Below, piece by piece: positions 34,114-41,942 of a DNA stretch of 53,742 nt. The notes beneath the pieces were generated by a model. It worked only from the letters and a program-made list of their open reading frames with translations, searched no databases and was not told where the DNA came from. Numbering within the stretch: the first letter of the stretch is position 1; each line of letters opens with the position of its first letter. A program made the position numbers and the translations under genes. This DNA is from Actinomycetota bacterium (GTDB taxonomy: Bacteria > Actinomycetota > Actinomycetes > Mycobacteriales > Pseudonocardiaceae), in the NCBI GenBank assembly GCA_021324675.1, contig JAJPIR010000249.1, forward strand, positions 1 to 53,742, written 5' to 3'.

Positions 34114-35835
34114 ATGAGTTTGAACGCGTCTAAAGACGCGGTGGGCTTCGCCGATCTGGCGCTGCGGCCGGAGTTGTTGCAGGCGTTGGCTGGGCTTGGC
34201 TATGAGGAACCCACGGCGATTCAGCATGCGGCGATCCCGCCGTTGCTGCAGGGACGTGACCTCCTCGGTCAGGCCGCGACGGGCACGGGAAAGACCGCGG
34301 CGTTCGCGTTGCCGGTATTGCAGCGAATGTCGGCCGACAGGCCAGGTGAGGGGCCGGTGGCGCTGGTACTGGTGCCTACCCGTGAGCTGGCCGTGCAGGT
34401 CTCCCAAGCCTTCCACCGCTATGGTCGCGATCTTGGCGTCGGCGTCCTTCCGATCTATGGCGGGCAACCGATCGGCCAGCAGCTGCGGGGGCTGGAACGC
34501 GGGGTCGACGTCGTGGTGGCTACCCCTGGCCGCGCGCTTGATCATATTGGTCGTGGGAGCCTTGGTCTGCGCGCTGTGGAGACAATCGTGCTTGATGAGG
34601 CGGATGAGATGCTCGATATGGGGTTCGCCGAGGACATCGAGGCGATCCTCGAGGGCATTTCTGGGGATCGGCAGACCGTGCTGTTCTCCGCGACGATGCC
34701 CTCTCGCGTCGACCGGATCGCTCGCCGCCACCTGCGTGATCCGGTCCGGATTGAGATGGGCCGCCAGGCGACGGCCGCCGGTACCGGCCCCTTGGTGCGC
34801 CAGAGCGCCTATGTGGTCACCCGCGTGCAAAAGCCGGCTGCTCTTGGCCGAGTCTTAGATGTCGAGGCGCCCTCGGCGGCGATCGTTTTCTGCCGGACCA
34901 GGGAAGAGGTCGACCAGCTCACCGAGACCTTGAACGGACGCGGCTACCGCGCCGAGGCATTGCACGGTGGGATGAGCCAAGACCAACGCGACCGGGTGAT
35001 GGGGCGCTTGCGCAACGCGACCGCGGACCTGCTCATCGCCACCGATCTGGCCGCTCGTGGCCTCGACATCGAGCACCTGACCCACGTCGTCAACTACAAC
35101 GTGCCTGCAGCGCCCGAGGCGTATGTCCATCGGGTCGGCCGAGTGGGCCGTGCCGGCCGGGAAGGTGTGGCCATCACCTTGGCTGAGCCACGGGAGCACC
35201 GGATGCTCAAGGCGATCGAGCGGGTGACGAAACAGCGGATCCCCGTGGGGAAGGTCCCCACGATCGCCGATCTACGCGCACGACGCCTTGAGCTCACCCG
35301 CGCCGCGCTGCAGGAAAGCCTGCTGACCGACGACCTGGAGCGTTTCCGCGTCGTGGTCGAGACGCTCGCTGACGAGTTCGATGTCATGGAGGTGGCGCTG
35401 GCTGCGGTGAAGTTGGCTCACGAGTCCCTGGGCAGCGAAGCCGACGGCGAGGAGATCCCGGAGATTGCCGAAGTCCCCGTCTGCAAGCGAGCAGATCCGC
35501 GAGCTGCTGAGGGGAGTGATGGGCGGCGCGGCCGTGCCCGGATGGTGGCGATGACGCGCGTCTTCCTCGGCGTCGGGCGCAGCACCGGGATCCGGCCACA
35601 AGATCTCGTCGGTGCGATAACCGGGGAGTCCAGTCTTGGTGGCCGCGACATCGGGGCGATCGAGATCGCCGATCGCTTTTCGCTAGTGGAGGTACCCGAG
35701 TCCGCCGCCGGTGAGGTGATCGCCGCTCTGCGGCGCACCACCATCAAGGGAAAAAAGCCGACCGTCCGCCGTGAGCGCGACCCAGCGAATAGGGCCGATG
35801 GTAAGACAACCGTCCTCCCAACCAAGCGGAAGTGA
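34114..35835 (+). CDS. deaD: DEAD-box RNA helicase (DeaD/CsdA-like)
   Basis: 573 aa from MSLNASKDAV (GGAGGG five bases upstream; ATG three bases earlier possible). Helicase core motifs: Q motif GFADLALRPELLQALAGLGYEEPTAIQ (in two parts), ATGTGKT, PTRELA, TPGR, DEAD in LDEADEMLDMGF, SAT, IATDLAARGLDI and HRVGRVGRAGR. After a helical linker, the C-terminal 75 residues hold a DbpA-type RNA-binding domain (GRSTGIRPQDLVGAITGESSL, then IGAIEIADRFSLVEVP) and a basic tail. Unwinds RNA in ribosome assembly or cold adaptation. Monocistronic as far as visible. Confidence 0.94.
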   Translation: MSLNASKDAVGFADLALRPELLQALAGLGYEEPTAIQHAAIPPLLQGRDLLGQAATGTGKTAAFALPVLQRMSADRPGEGPVALVLVPTRELAVQVSQAFHRYGRDLGVGVLPIYGGQPIGQQLRGLERGVDVVVATPGRALDHIGRGSLGLRAVETIVLDEADEMLDMGFAEDIEAILEGISGDRQTVLFSATMPSRVDRIARRHLRDPVRIEMGRQATAAGTGPLVRQSAYVVTRVQKPAALGRVLDVEAPSAAIVFCRTREEVDQLTETLNGRGYRAEALHGGMSQDQRDRVMGRLRNATADLLIATDLAARGLDIEHLTHVVNYNVPAAPEAYVHRVGRVGRAGREGVAITLAEPREHRMLKAIERVTKQRIPVGKVPTIADLRARRLELTRAALQESLLTDDLERFRVVVETLADEFDVMEVALAAVKLAHESLGSEADGEEIPEIAEVPVCKRADPRAAEGSDGRRGRARMVAMTRVFLGVGRSTGIRPQDLVGAITGESSLGGRDIGAIEIADRFSLVEVPESAAGEVIAALRRTTIKGKKPTVRRERDPANRADGKTTVLPTKRK

Positions 35836-36167
35836 GCTCGCCAACAAGCACGCTGGTATCGATGAACAGCACGAAGGCAACGTCATCCCACACGAGGCTC
35901 TGCGGCGCCTTTCGCAAGATGCCACCGGCCGTCTGAATCTGTTTTTGGTCACCGATCTCGATCGCCTCGGTGATTATCTTCATGACCTTGCTTATCAAAA
36001 CGTTCTGCGACGATGGCGATGATCTCAGCCCTGTTCGCACCGCCGGCGCCAGGAGTTAACGTCTTCGGCCATCTGATTCGGGACAACTATGACCACCAAA
36101 GAAGGTTTTGGGAATCGGGGACGAGTCGAGTAGCGCCCAACAGCTGGGCCTGCACGGAATACCTGAG
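35836..36167. other. Gap after deaD
   Basis: 332 bases. A minus-strand frame around 35840-36010 contains FVLFIDTSVLVGEL, reminiscent of a PIN-domain (VapC) N-terminus, but it decays straight away. Otherwise empty. Confidence 0.4.
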
Positions 36168-36971
36168 CTACCCCAATGGATGGGGACCTGGCTGGCAGCG
36201 CGGGCAGTAATAGGTGTACCGCGCGTAGATGTCGTCTCCTTGCAGGGTGCTGATCACTTTCGTTGCGCAGCGGCGGCAGGGTTTGCCGGTCCGTTCGAAC
36301 ACCCAGTGCTGCCTGCCGCGCGCGAGCTCACCGGTGGTGGACTGCTGCGGCCGGTCGGCGTTGGCCAGCAGCAGCTGCCGGGCCAGCATTACCACGGCAT
36401 CGGCATCCACTTCGCGAACGGGGGTCCACGGCGACGCACCCAGCAGGAAGCAGATCTCCGTTCTGTACAGGTTGCCAATCCCCGCCATGATTCGTTGATC
36501 GAGCAGCGCGATCCCGATTTCTGCATCGGCGCGCTCGGATAGTCGTCTCGCAGCGTGCGCCGCGTCATCGCTGTTCCAATCCGGCTTGAGCAAGTCGGGA
36601 CCCAAATGCCCGACGAGCCGGTGTTCGTCCCTGGTGGCCAGCACAGCCATATCGTGCAGGCAAAAACCGACCGCTTCGCGATCTTGGGTGGTTAACACCG
36701 CTCGAGCTTGGTGATGGGGCCGCCGCCACCGCTGTCCGGGCCGGTAAAGGTGCCAAGCACCGTCCATCCGGAAATGGGTATGCAGGCTGTGCCCATCATC
36801 GAAGCGGGTGAACAAATGCTTGCCGACGCTGCGCACGCCCGCCACGGTGCGCCCGGCCAGATTGTGCTCGATAAGCCGTGGATGCCGAAGCTCCCCGCGA
36901 ATGAGCCGCTCCCCAGTTAACGCGTCACGCAATTTCTTGCCCGCCAGGTACACCACATCCCCCTCAGGCAC
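36168..36971 (-). CDS. nei: Endonuclease VIII-family DNA glycosylase (Nei)
   Basis: 267-aa Fpg/Nei enzyme for oxidised bases. Pro2-Glu3 catalytic pair (MPEGD), beta-elimination Lys51 (SVGKHLF), HTHFRMDGAW, the helix-two-turn-helix GIALLDQRIMAGIGNLYRTEICFL and a C-terminal zinc finger CRRC...CPRC. The spacing between the Cys pairs is 20 residues, longer than the 16 usual in E. coli Nei. Resembles mycobacterial Nei2. Overlaps the PrsW-like gene by eight bases, so they are cotranscribed. A decayed copy of its 3' part is at 30012-30318. Confidence 0.93.
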   Translation of the reverse strand: MPEGDVVYLAGKKLRDALTGERLIRGELRHPRLIEHNLAGRTVAGVRSVGKHLFTRFDDGHSLHTHFRMDGAWHLYRPGQRWRRPHHQARAVLTTQDREAVGFCLHDMAVLATRDEHRLVGHLGPDLLKPDWNSDDAAHAARRLSERADAEIGIALLDQRIMAGIGNLYRTEICFLLGASPWTPVREVDADAVVMLARQLLLANADRPQQSTTGELARGRQHWVFERTGKPCRRCATKVISTLQGDDIYARYTYYCPRCQPGPHPLG

Positions 36972-37800
36972 GGCTCACCTCTGAGCTGGCGGGATGAGGC
37001 TCACGGAGCACATTGCGGTGGGTTTGGTGAAGGAGCAGAGCGAAAGAGACGGCACCGATGATGAGGTACGAGTGCCAGGCGTGAATCGTGTCCCACAAGG
37101 CATGCAGGACTACCACGAGCACGAAGGTACCGACCGCGGTGGCCAGTCCGCGCAATCTCCATCGTTGCGCGTGGGCCCACCACAGCGCGCCGGCGGCGAG
37201 GCCGGTCCAGGCAGCGTGCCCCGCCGGGCTGAGCACGCCCCGCAACAGGACCTCGTTTTCCGCGTCGGACAGGTTGCCGCCGGTGGCGAGCAGGGTCACG
37301 AACCCGTAACCCAGCGTCTCCAGCACAGCAAAGCCCATACCCACCGCGACGCCGACGAGCAGCCCGTCAGCCGGATTGGCCCGGTACCGGGTGAAGATCA
37401 GCACCGCGATCGGCACCAGCAGCTTGGCGCCTTCTTCGATCAACCCGATATACAGCGTGGATAGCGTGCCCGTCCGTCGCATGATGTCGAACTCCGCGAC
37501 GCTGGCCAGCGCGGCGCCGAGCACCCCACCCAACAGCGCGCAGCTCAGCAGCACGCTGAGCGGCACGTCAAAGGCCGGGTTGCGACCTTCGATGTAGACC
37601 ACGAAGCTGACCGGGATTACCAGCGCGGCCAGCACCAGCAGAGATGGCACCAGTCCGGGATTTCCGGTGATCGCCAAAGCTTGCTGGACCGCGATGAACA
37701 GTCCGATCCCCACCAGGAGTACGGGCAGCCACGCCCATCGCCGGGGCCGTGCCGGACGAGACCGGCCCTTCATTTCTGTCCCGTGGTGCACGGTGGCCAT
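36964..37800 (-). CDS. PrsW-family intramembrane metalloprotease
   Basis: 278-aa protein with about eight membrane segments. The family's motifs are present: Glu122-Glu123 in GLIEEGAKLLVP, Glu161 in FAVLETLGYG, His195 in SPAGHAAWTG and His233 in VVLHALWD, which would bind a metal in the membrane. PrsW cleaves the anti-sigma factor RsiW in Bacillus; here the substrate is unknown. Upstream partner of nei (eight-base overlap). Confidence 0.9.
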   Translation of the reverse strand: MATVHHGTEMKGRSRPARPRRWAWLPVLLVGIGLFIAVQQALAITGNPGLVPSLLVLAALVIPVSFVVYIEGRNPAFDVPLSVLLSCALLGGVLGAALASVAEFDIMRRTGTLSTLYIGLIEEGAKLLVPIAVLIFTRYRANPADGLLVGVAVGMGFAVLETLGYGFVTLLATGGNLSDAENEVLLRGVLSPAGHAAWTGLAAGALWWAHAQRWRLRGLATAVGTFVLVVVLHALWDTIHAWHSYLIIGAVSFALLLHQTHRNVLREPHPASSEVSRA

Positions 37801-37853
37801 GACTCCCCTTCTACCTCATCGATCAATCGTCGGCACCACTCCAGACGGTTATC

Positions 37854-38273
37854 TCACCCTCCGGCCGCCGACCAGCCTGACCAGCGCGTGACGTCGATGG
37901 CGACCACCGGGCCGCGGGGCGGTCGGGCACGGTACGGGAAATAGCGCGCCACCAGGCGGGCGATGGCGTCGCGGGCCTCGGGATCGCCGGCGTCGAGAAT
38001 CCGGCCGCTACCGTCGGCCCGCGCCCACCACAGCGCATCCCAGTCGTCGTCATAGTGGTCGACGAGAACAGCGACGCGCGGATTGGCGGCGATGTTGGCT
38101 AGCCGGCGCAGCGAGGTCGAGCGCTTGGGTTTCGCGTCCACCGCGCTATAGATCGTGCCGCCGGCCAGCGCGAAGACCATGGGCACCAGGTGCGGGCGCC
38201 CGTCGGTGTCCGCGGTGGCCAGCCTGGCGACCCGGGCGTCCGCGAAGCGTTGGCGGGCCTGCTCTGGCGTCAC
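37854..38273 (-). CDS. PPOX-class F420-dependent-type oxidoreductase (Rv0121 family)
   Basis: 139 aa, split beta-barrel of the pyridoxamine-phosphate-oxidase class: RFADARVARLATADTDGRPHLVPMVFAL, then KPKRSTSLRRLANIAANPRVAVLVDHYDDDWDALWWARADG. The start is a GTG that overlaps the stop of the upstream LLM-type gene by four bases; longer frames upstream only shadow that gene. Probably uses F420 or flavin; substrate unknown. Confidence 0.85.
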   Translation of the reverse strand: MTPEQARQRFADARVARLATADTDGRPHLVPMVFALAGGTIYSAVDAKPKRSTSLRRLANIAANPRVAVLVDHYDDDWDALWWARADGSGRILDAGDPEARDAIARLVARYFPYRARPPRGPVVAIDVTRWSGWSAAGG

Positions 38274-39103
38274 CCGCCGGTGAACTGGTTGATTGCCGTC
38301 GCCCACTGATCGAGAGCTCGCTCCACGGTGCTCCGGCATCCAGACGGTAACCAGTGGCTGGCCCGCCGCACCCCCGCCCGCGCCACGCGTTCCAGCGCCG
38401 CGGGATTGCATGGCATGCCCAGCATCTGCACCTCGATCGGCCGGTCCGCCCGCGACTGTAGTTCGTCGATGCGCTTGAAAAGCAGCTCATCGTCGCGGTA
38501 GTTCGGGAACCAGCCATCGCCAAGAGCAAGGACCCGATCCAGGACCGTCGGCCCGGTGCCGCCGACGAGGATCGGGGGATGCGGTCGCTGCGCTGGTTTG
38601 GGGTACGACCAGATGCGTTCGAAGTGGACGAACTCGCCGCGATAGCTGGCCTCATGCTGGGTCCAGATTGCTTTCATCGCTTCGACCCGTTCGGCAAGCA
38701 GCTTCATCCGCGTGCGCGGGTCGGTGCCGTGGTTGCGCATCTCCTCGCGGTTCCACCCTGCGCCGACACCGAACTCGAACCGGCCGCCCGACAGGTGGTC
38801 GACGCTGGCCACCTCCTTGGCGGTGGTGATGGGATCACGTTCGACCACCAGGCAGATCCCGCTGCCCACCCGCAATGTGGAGGTCGCGGCAGCAGCAGCT
38901 GTCAGCGCCACGAACAGGTCATAGCAGTGCCAGTACTTGCTCGGCAGTTCACCGCCGTCCGGCCAGGCGCTTTCCCGGCTGGCCGGAATATGGGTGTGCT
39001 CGGCGAAAAACACCGCATCCTGGCCGCTGTCTTCGACCAGACGGGCCAGGGCAGCAGGATCCATACCATCATGTGTCGGGAAGTATCCGACGCCGAAATC
39101 CAT
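38270..39103 (-). CDS. LLM-class F420-dependent oxidoreductase (Rv2161c family)
   Basis: 277-aa luciferase-like TIM barrel. MDFGVGYFPTHDGMDPAALA, then FFAEHTHIPASR, VGSGICLVVERDPITTAKEVASVDHLSGGRFEFGVGAGWNREEM and PPILVGGTGPTVLDRVLALGDGWFPNY, all usual for this family. ATG chosen after GAGGA. Coupled by overlap to the PPOX-class gene; the pair probably acts on one pathway. It follows the ubiquitin-like small gene by 26 bases. Confidence 0.9.
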   Translation of the reverse strand: MDFGVGYFPTHDGMDPAALARLVEDSGQDAVFFAEHTHIPASRESAWPDGGELPSKYWHCYDLFVALTAAAAATSTLRVGSGICLVVERDPITTAKEVASVDHLSGGRFEFGVGAGWNREEMRNHGTDPRTRMKLLAERVEAMKAIWTQHEASYRGEFVHFERIWSYPKPAQRPHPPILVGGTGPTVLDRVLALGDGWFPNYRDDELLFKRIDELQSRADRPIEVQMLGMPCNPAALERVARAGVRRASHWLPSGCRSTVERALDQWATAINQFTGG

Positions 39104-39129
39104 AACAGACAGTCCTCGTTCTCGGTGCG

Positions 39130-39369
39130 TCACCGTTGCCGGAAGTTGACCCGTTTGGTCGGCCTCTTACCCGCGTCGAGTTTGCCTGGACGCAAAACGT
39201 CGTCTTCAGTCAATGCCCTTTCTGTGCCGTCGCGCAGATCCTCTTCCACGACCTGCGCGCCAGAGGGCATGTTGCCGAGCTTGCGAATATCGCTGACCGA
39301 GATGGTGTCCTTACCCCACGGATAGGCCTTCCCCTCGATCATCACCTCGTAATCTGCGGTGTGCGCCAT
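39130..39369 (-). CDS. Small ubiquitin-like (multi-ubiquitin-domain-type) protein
   Basis: 79 aa. VMIEGKAYPWGKDTISVSDI, then RKLGNMPSGAQVVEEDLRDG and TERALTEDDVLRP resemble the beta-grasp fold of the bacterial multi-ubiquitin family (I/V-x-GK-x-Y...TI...I..L......QVV......R.L.DD.V), but only one copy is present. It ends NFRQR, without a terminal Gly-Gly, so conjugation is unlikely. GGAGGG lies about 12 bases upstream. Between the lon terminator and the LLM gene; no E1, E2 or JAB gene is visible. Family call by pattern only. Confidence 0.55.
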   Translation of the reverse strand: MAHTADYEVMIEGKAYPWGKDTISVSDIRKLGNMPSGAQVVEEDLRDGTERALTEDDVLRPGKLDAGKRPTKRVNFRQR

Positions 39370-39394
39370 AGTTGATCCACCCTCCTCGGACGCC

Positions 39395-39430
39395 AAGCGG
39401 GTCCGGCTCGTCGCTGAGCCGGACCCGCTT
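39395..39430 (-). terminator. lon terminator hairpin
   Basis: Perfect 15-bp arms (AAGCGGGTCCGGCTC / GAGCCGGACCCGCTT) with a six-base loop, 58 bases beyond the lon stop. No T-run follows. Confidence 0.85.
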
Positions 39431-39487
39431 CGTATACCCGCAACGGCAGCTTCATACCCGAGCGAGGGAGGTACCAAAGGCGGCCCC

Positions 39488-41875
39488 TCAGGCCGCTGCC
39501 GCGGCTGGAGTCCTCGCCGGTTCCAGGGCGAGGTCGATCACTTCTCGGACGTCACCGACCAGATGCACGGTGAGCTCATCGCGCACCGACTCGGGCACGT
39601 CGTCCAGATCGGGCTCGTTGCGCCGGGGTAGCAACACCGTGGTGATCCCGGCCCGGTGCGCGGCGAGCAGTTTCTGCTTCACACCACCGATCGGCAGCAC
39701 CCGCCCGGTCAGCGACACTTCACCGGTCATCGCCACGTCGGAGCGCACCGGGCGACCAGACAGCAACGATGCCAGCGCGGTGGTCATGGTGATGCCGGCA
39801 CTGGGCCCGTCCTTGGGCACCGCGCCCGCCGGAACGTGCACGTGGACTCCACGTTCGGCGAGGTCACCGACCGGCAACTCGAGCTCCGCGCCATGCGAGC
39901 GCAGGTATGACAGCGCGATCTGCGCGGATTCCTTCATCACCTCACCGAGTTGCCCGGTGAGCGTGACGTCGGTCGATCCGGTCTCCTTGTCGGCCAGCGA
40001 GGCCTCCACGAACAGCACATCGCCGCCGGCGCCGGTCACCGCAAGCCCGGTCGCCACCCCTGGCACAGCGGTGCGCTCCGCTGACTCCGGGGTGTGCTTG
40101 GGCCGGCCCAGGTACTCGCGCAGATCCTCCGGTCCGATGTGCACCGGGGTGGCCTGCTGGTGCAGTGCCAGGCCGGTGGTCACCTTGTGCAGGATCCGGG
40201 CGATCGACCGCTCCAGCTGCCGCACCCCTGCCTCGCGGGTGTACTCACCGGCCAGCCGGTGCAGCACGGCGTCCTCGATCTGCACGTCTTCCGGGTTCAG
40301 CCCAGCCCGGTCCAGCTGGCGAGGCAGCAAGTGATCGCGCGCGATGGCGACTTTCTCGTCCTCGGTGTACCCGTCCAGAGTGACCAGCTCCATGCGGTCC
40401 AGCAGCGGCGCGGGAATCGCTTCCAGCACGTTGGCCGTCGCCAGGAACATCACATCGGACAGGTCCAGCTCGACTTCCAGGTAGTGATCGCGGAAGGTGT
40501 GGTTCTGCGCCGGGTCGAGTACTTCGAGCAAGGCGGCAGTCGGGTCGCCGCGGAAGTCCGCGCCCAGCTTGTCCACCTCGTCGAGAAGCACGACCGGGTT
40601 CATCGAGCCCGCTTCGGAGATCGCCCGCACGATCCGGCCCGGTAGCGCGCCGACATACGTCCGGCGGTGCCCCCGGATCTCGGCCTCGTCGCGCACACCG
40701 CCCAAAGCGACCCGCACGAACTTGCGGCCCATGGCCCGGGCCACCGACTCACCCAGCGAGGTCTTGCCCACGCCGGGCGGACCCACCAGGGCGAGCACCG
40801 CGCCACTACGCCGCCCGCCTACCACACCCAAGCCGCGGTCGGCCCGCCGGCGCCGCACGGCCAGGTACTCGATGATGCGATCCTTGACCTCATCAAGCCC
40901 GTAGTGGTCGGCGTCGAGCACCTCGCGAGCGCCAGCGATGTCGTAGCTGTCCTCGGTGCGGGAGTTCCACGGCATGGCCAGCACGGTGTCCAGCCAGGTG
41001 CGGATCCAGCCGACCTCTGGCGAGGACTCAGCGGTCCGCTCCAGCTTGTCGACCTCGATCATGGCCGCCTTGTGCACGTGCTCGGGCAGCTCGGCCGCCT
41101 CCACCCGTGCCCGGTAGTCCTGCTCCTCGGTCACCGGCTTGCCGTCCAGCTCGGCCAGTTCCTTGCGGATCGCGGCCAACTGCTGGCGCAGCAGGAACTC
41201 GCGCTGCTGGCGCTCCATGCCTTCCTTGACGTCCTTGTTGATCGTCTCAGCGACATCGAGCTCGGCGAGCTGCTCCTGCGCCCAGGTGATGAGCTTTTCC
41301 AGCCGCGCCACCACATCCGGGGTTTCCAGCAGCCAGAGCTTCTGCTCCTGGGTGAAGTACGACGCGTAGCCGGCCAGGTCGGCCAGCGCGCTGGGTTCGT
41401 CCACCTGACGTACCGAGTCGATGACCTGCCAGGCACCCCGGCGCTGCAGGAGCGTGATCACCAAGCCCCGGTACTCCCGGGCCAGCTCTCGCGCACGGTC
41501 CGGTGCCCCCGTCTCATCCAGGACGGTGGCCTGGACCCACAATGCCGCACCCGGACCCGTGGTACCGGCGCCAATGCGCACCCGGGAGGTGCCCCGCACC
41601 ACCGCGGCCTGCTCTCCCCCAGGCAGCCGGCCGATCTGCTCGAGGAGCGCCCAAGTGCCCACGGAGGCGTACTTGCCATCCAGCCGCGGCACCAGCAGGA
41701 TCCCCGGCTGAGCGGCCCGCTGCTGGGTAGGGTCCCCGGCGGCGGCACGAGCGGCATCGATGGCCGCCCGCACCTCGGGGTCGGCCAGCCTCATCGGAAC
41801 TACCATTCCCGGCAACACAACGACGTCGTCGAGCGGCAGGACCGGCAGTTTCAGAGTTTCCGTCAAGATTGCCAC
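39488..41875 (-). CDS. lon: ATP-dependent protease Lon
   Basis: 795 aa from the GTG of [23 protein letters not shown] (TTG three codons later also possible; no strong ribosome site). N-terminal substrate domain, coiled middle, AAA+ module with Walker [12 protein letters not shown], Walker [12 protein letters not shown], and the Ser-Lys protease domain with catalytic Ser in [14 protein letters not shown] and Lys in [14 protein letters not shown]. Degrades misfolded and regulatory proteins. Full-length and unremarkable. Downstream of ppc with 68 bases between. Confidence 0.96.
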   Translation of the reverse strand: MAILTETLKLPVLPLDDVVVLPGMVVPMRLADPEVRAAIDAARAAAGDPTQQRAAQPGILLVPRLDGKYASVGTWALLEQIGRLPGGEQAAVVRGTSRVRIGAGTTGPGAALWVQATVLDETGAPDRARELAREYRGLVITLLQRRGAWQVIDSVRQVDEPSALADLAGYASYFTQEQKLWLLETPDVVARLEKLITWAQEQLAELDVAETINKDVKEGMERQQREFLLRQQLAAIRKELAELDGKPVTEEQDYRARVEAAELPEHVHKAAMIEVDKLERTAESSPEVGWIRTWLDTVLAMPWNSRTEDSYDIAGAREVLDADHYGLDEVKDRIIEYLAVRRRRADRGLGVVGGRRSGAVLALVGPPGVGKTSLGESVARAMGRKFVRVALGGVRDEAEIRGHRRTYVGALPGRIVRAISEAGSMNPVVLLDEVDKLGADFRGDPTAALLEVLDPAQNHTFRDHYLEVELDLSDVMFLATANVLEAIPAPLLDRMELVTLDGYTEDEKVAIARDHLLPRQLDRAGLNPEDVQIEDAVLHRLAGEYTREAGVRQLERSIARILHKVTTGLALHQQATPVHIGPEDLREYLGRPKHTPESAERTAVPGVATGLAVTGAGGDVLFVEASLADKETGSTDVTLTGQLGEVMKESAQIALSYLRSHGAELELPVGDLAERGVHVHVPAGAVPKDGPSAGITMTTALASLLSGRPVRSDVAMTGEVSLTGRVLPIGGVKQKLLAAHRAGITTVLLPRRNEPDLDDVPESVRDELTVHLVGDVREVIDLALEPARTPAAAAA

Positions 41876-41942
41876 GCTTTCAAGCGAGAAGATTGCGTAC
41901 AGACGACTCAACTATGCCCGGCGCGGCACTATTCCCCGGCGC

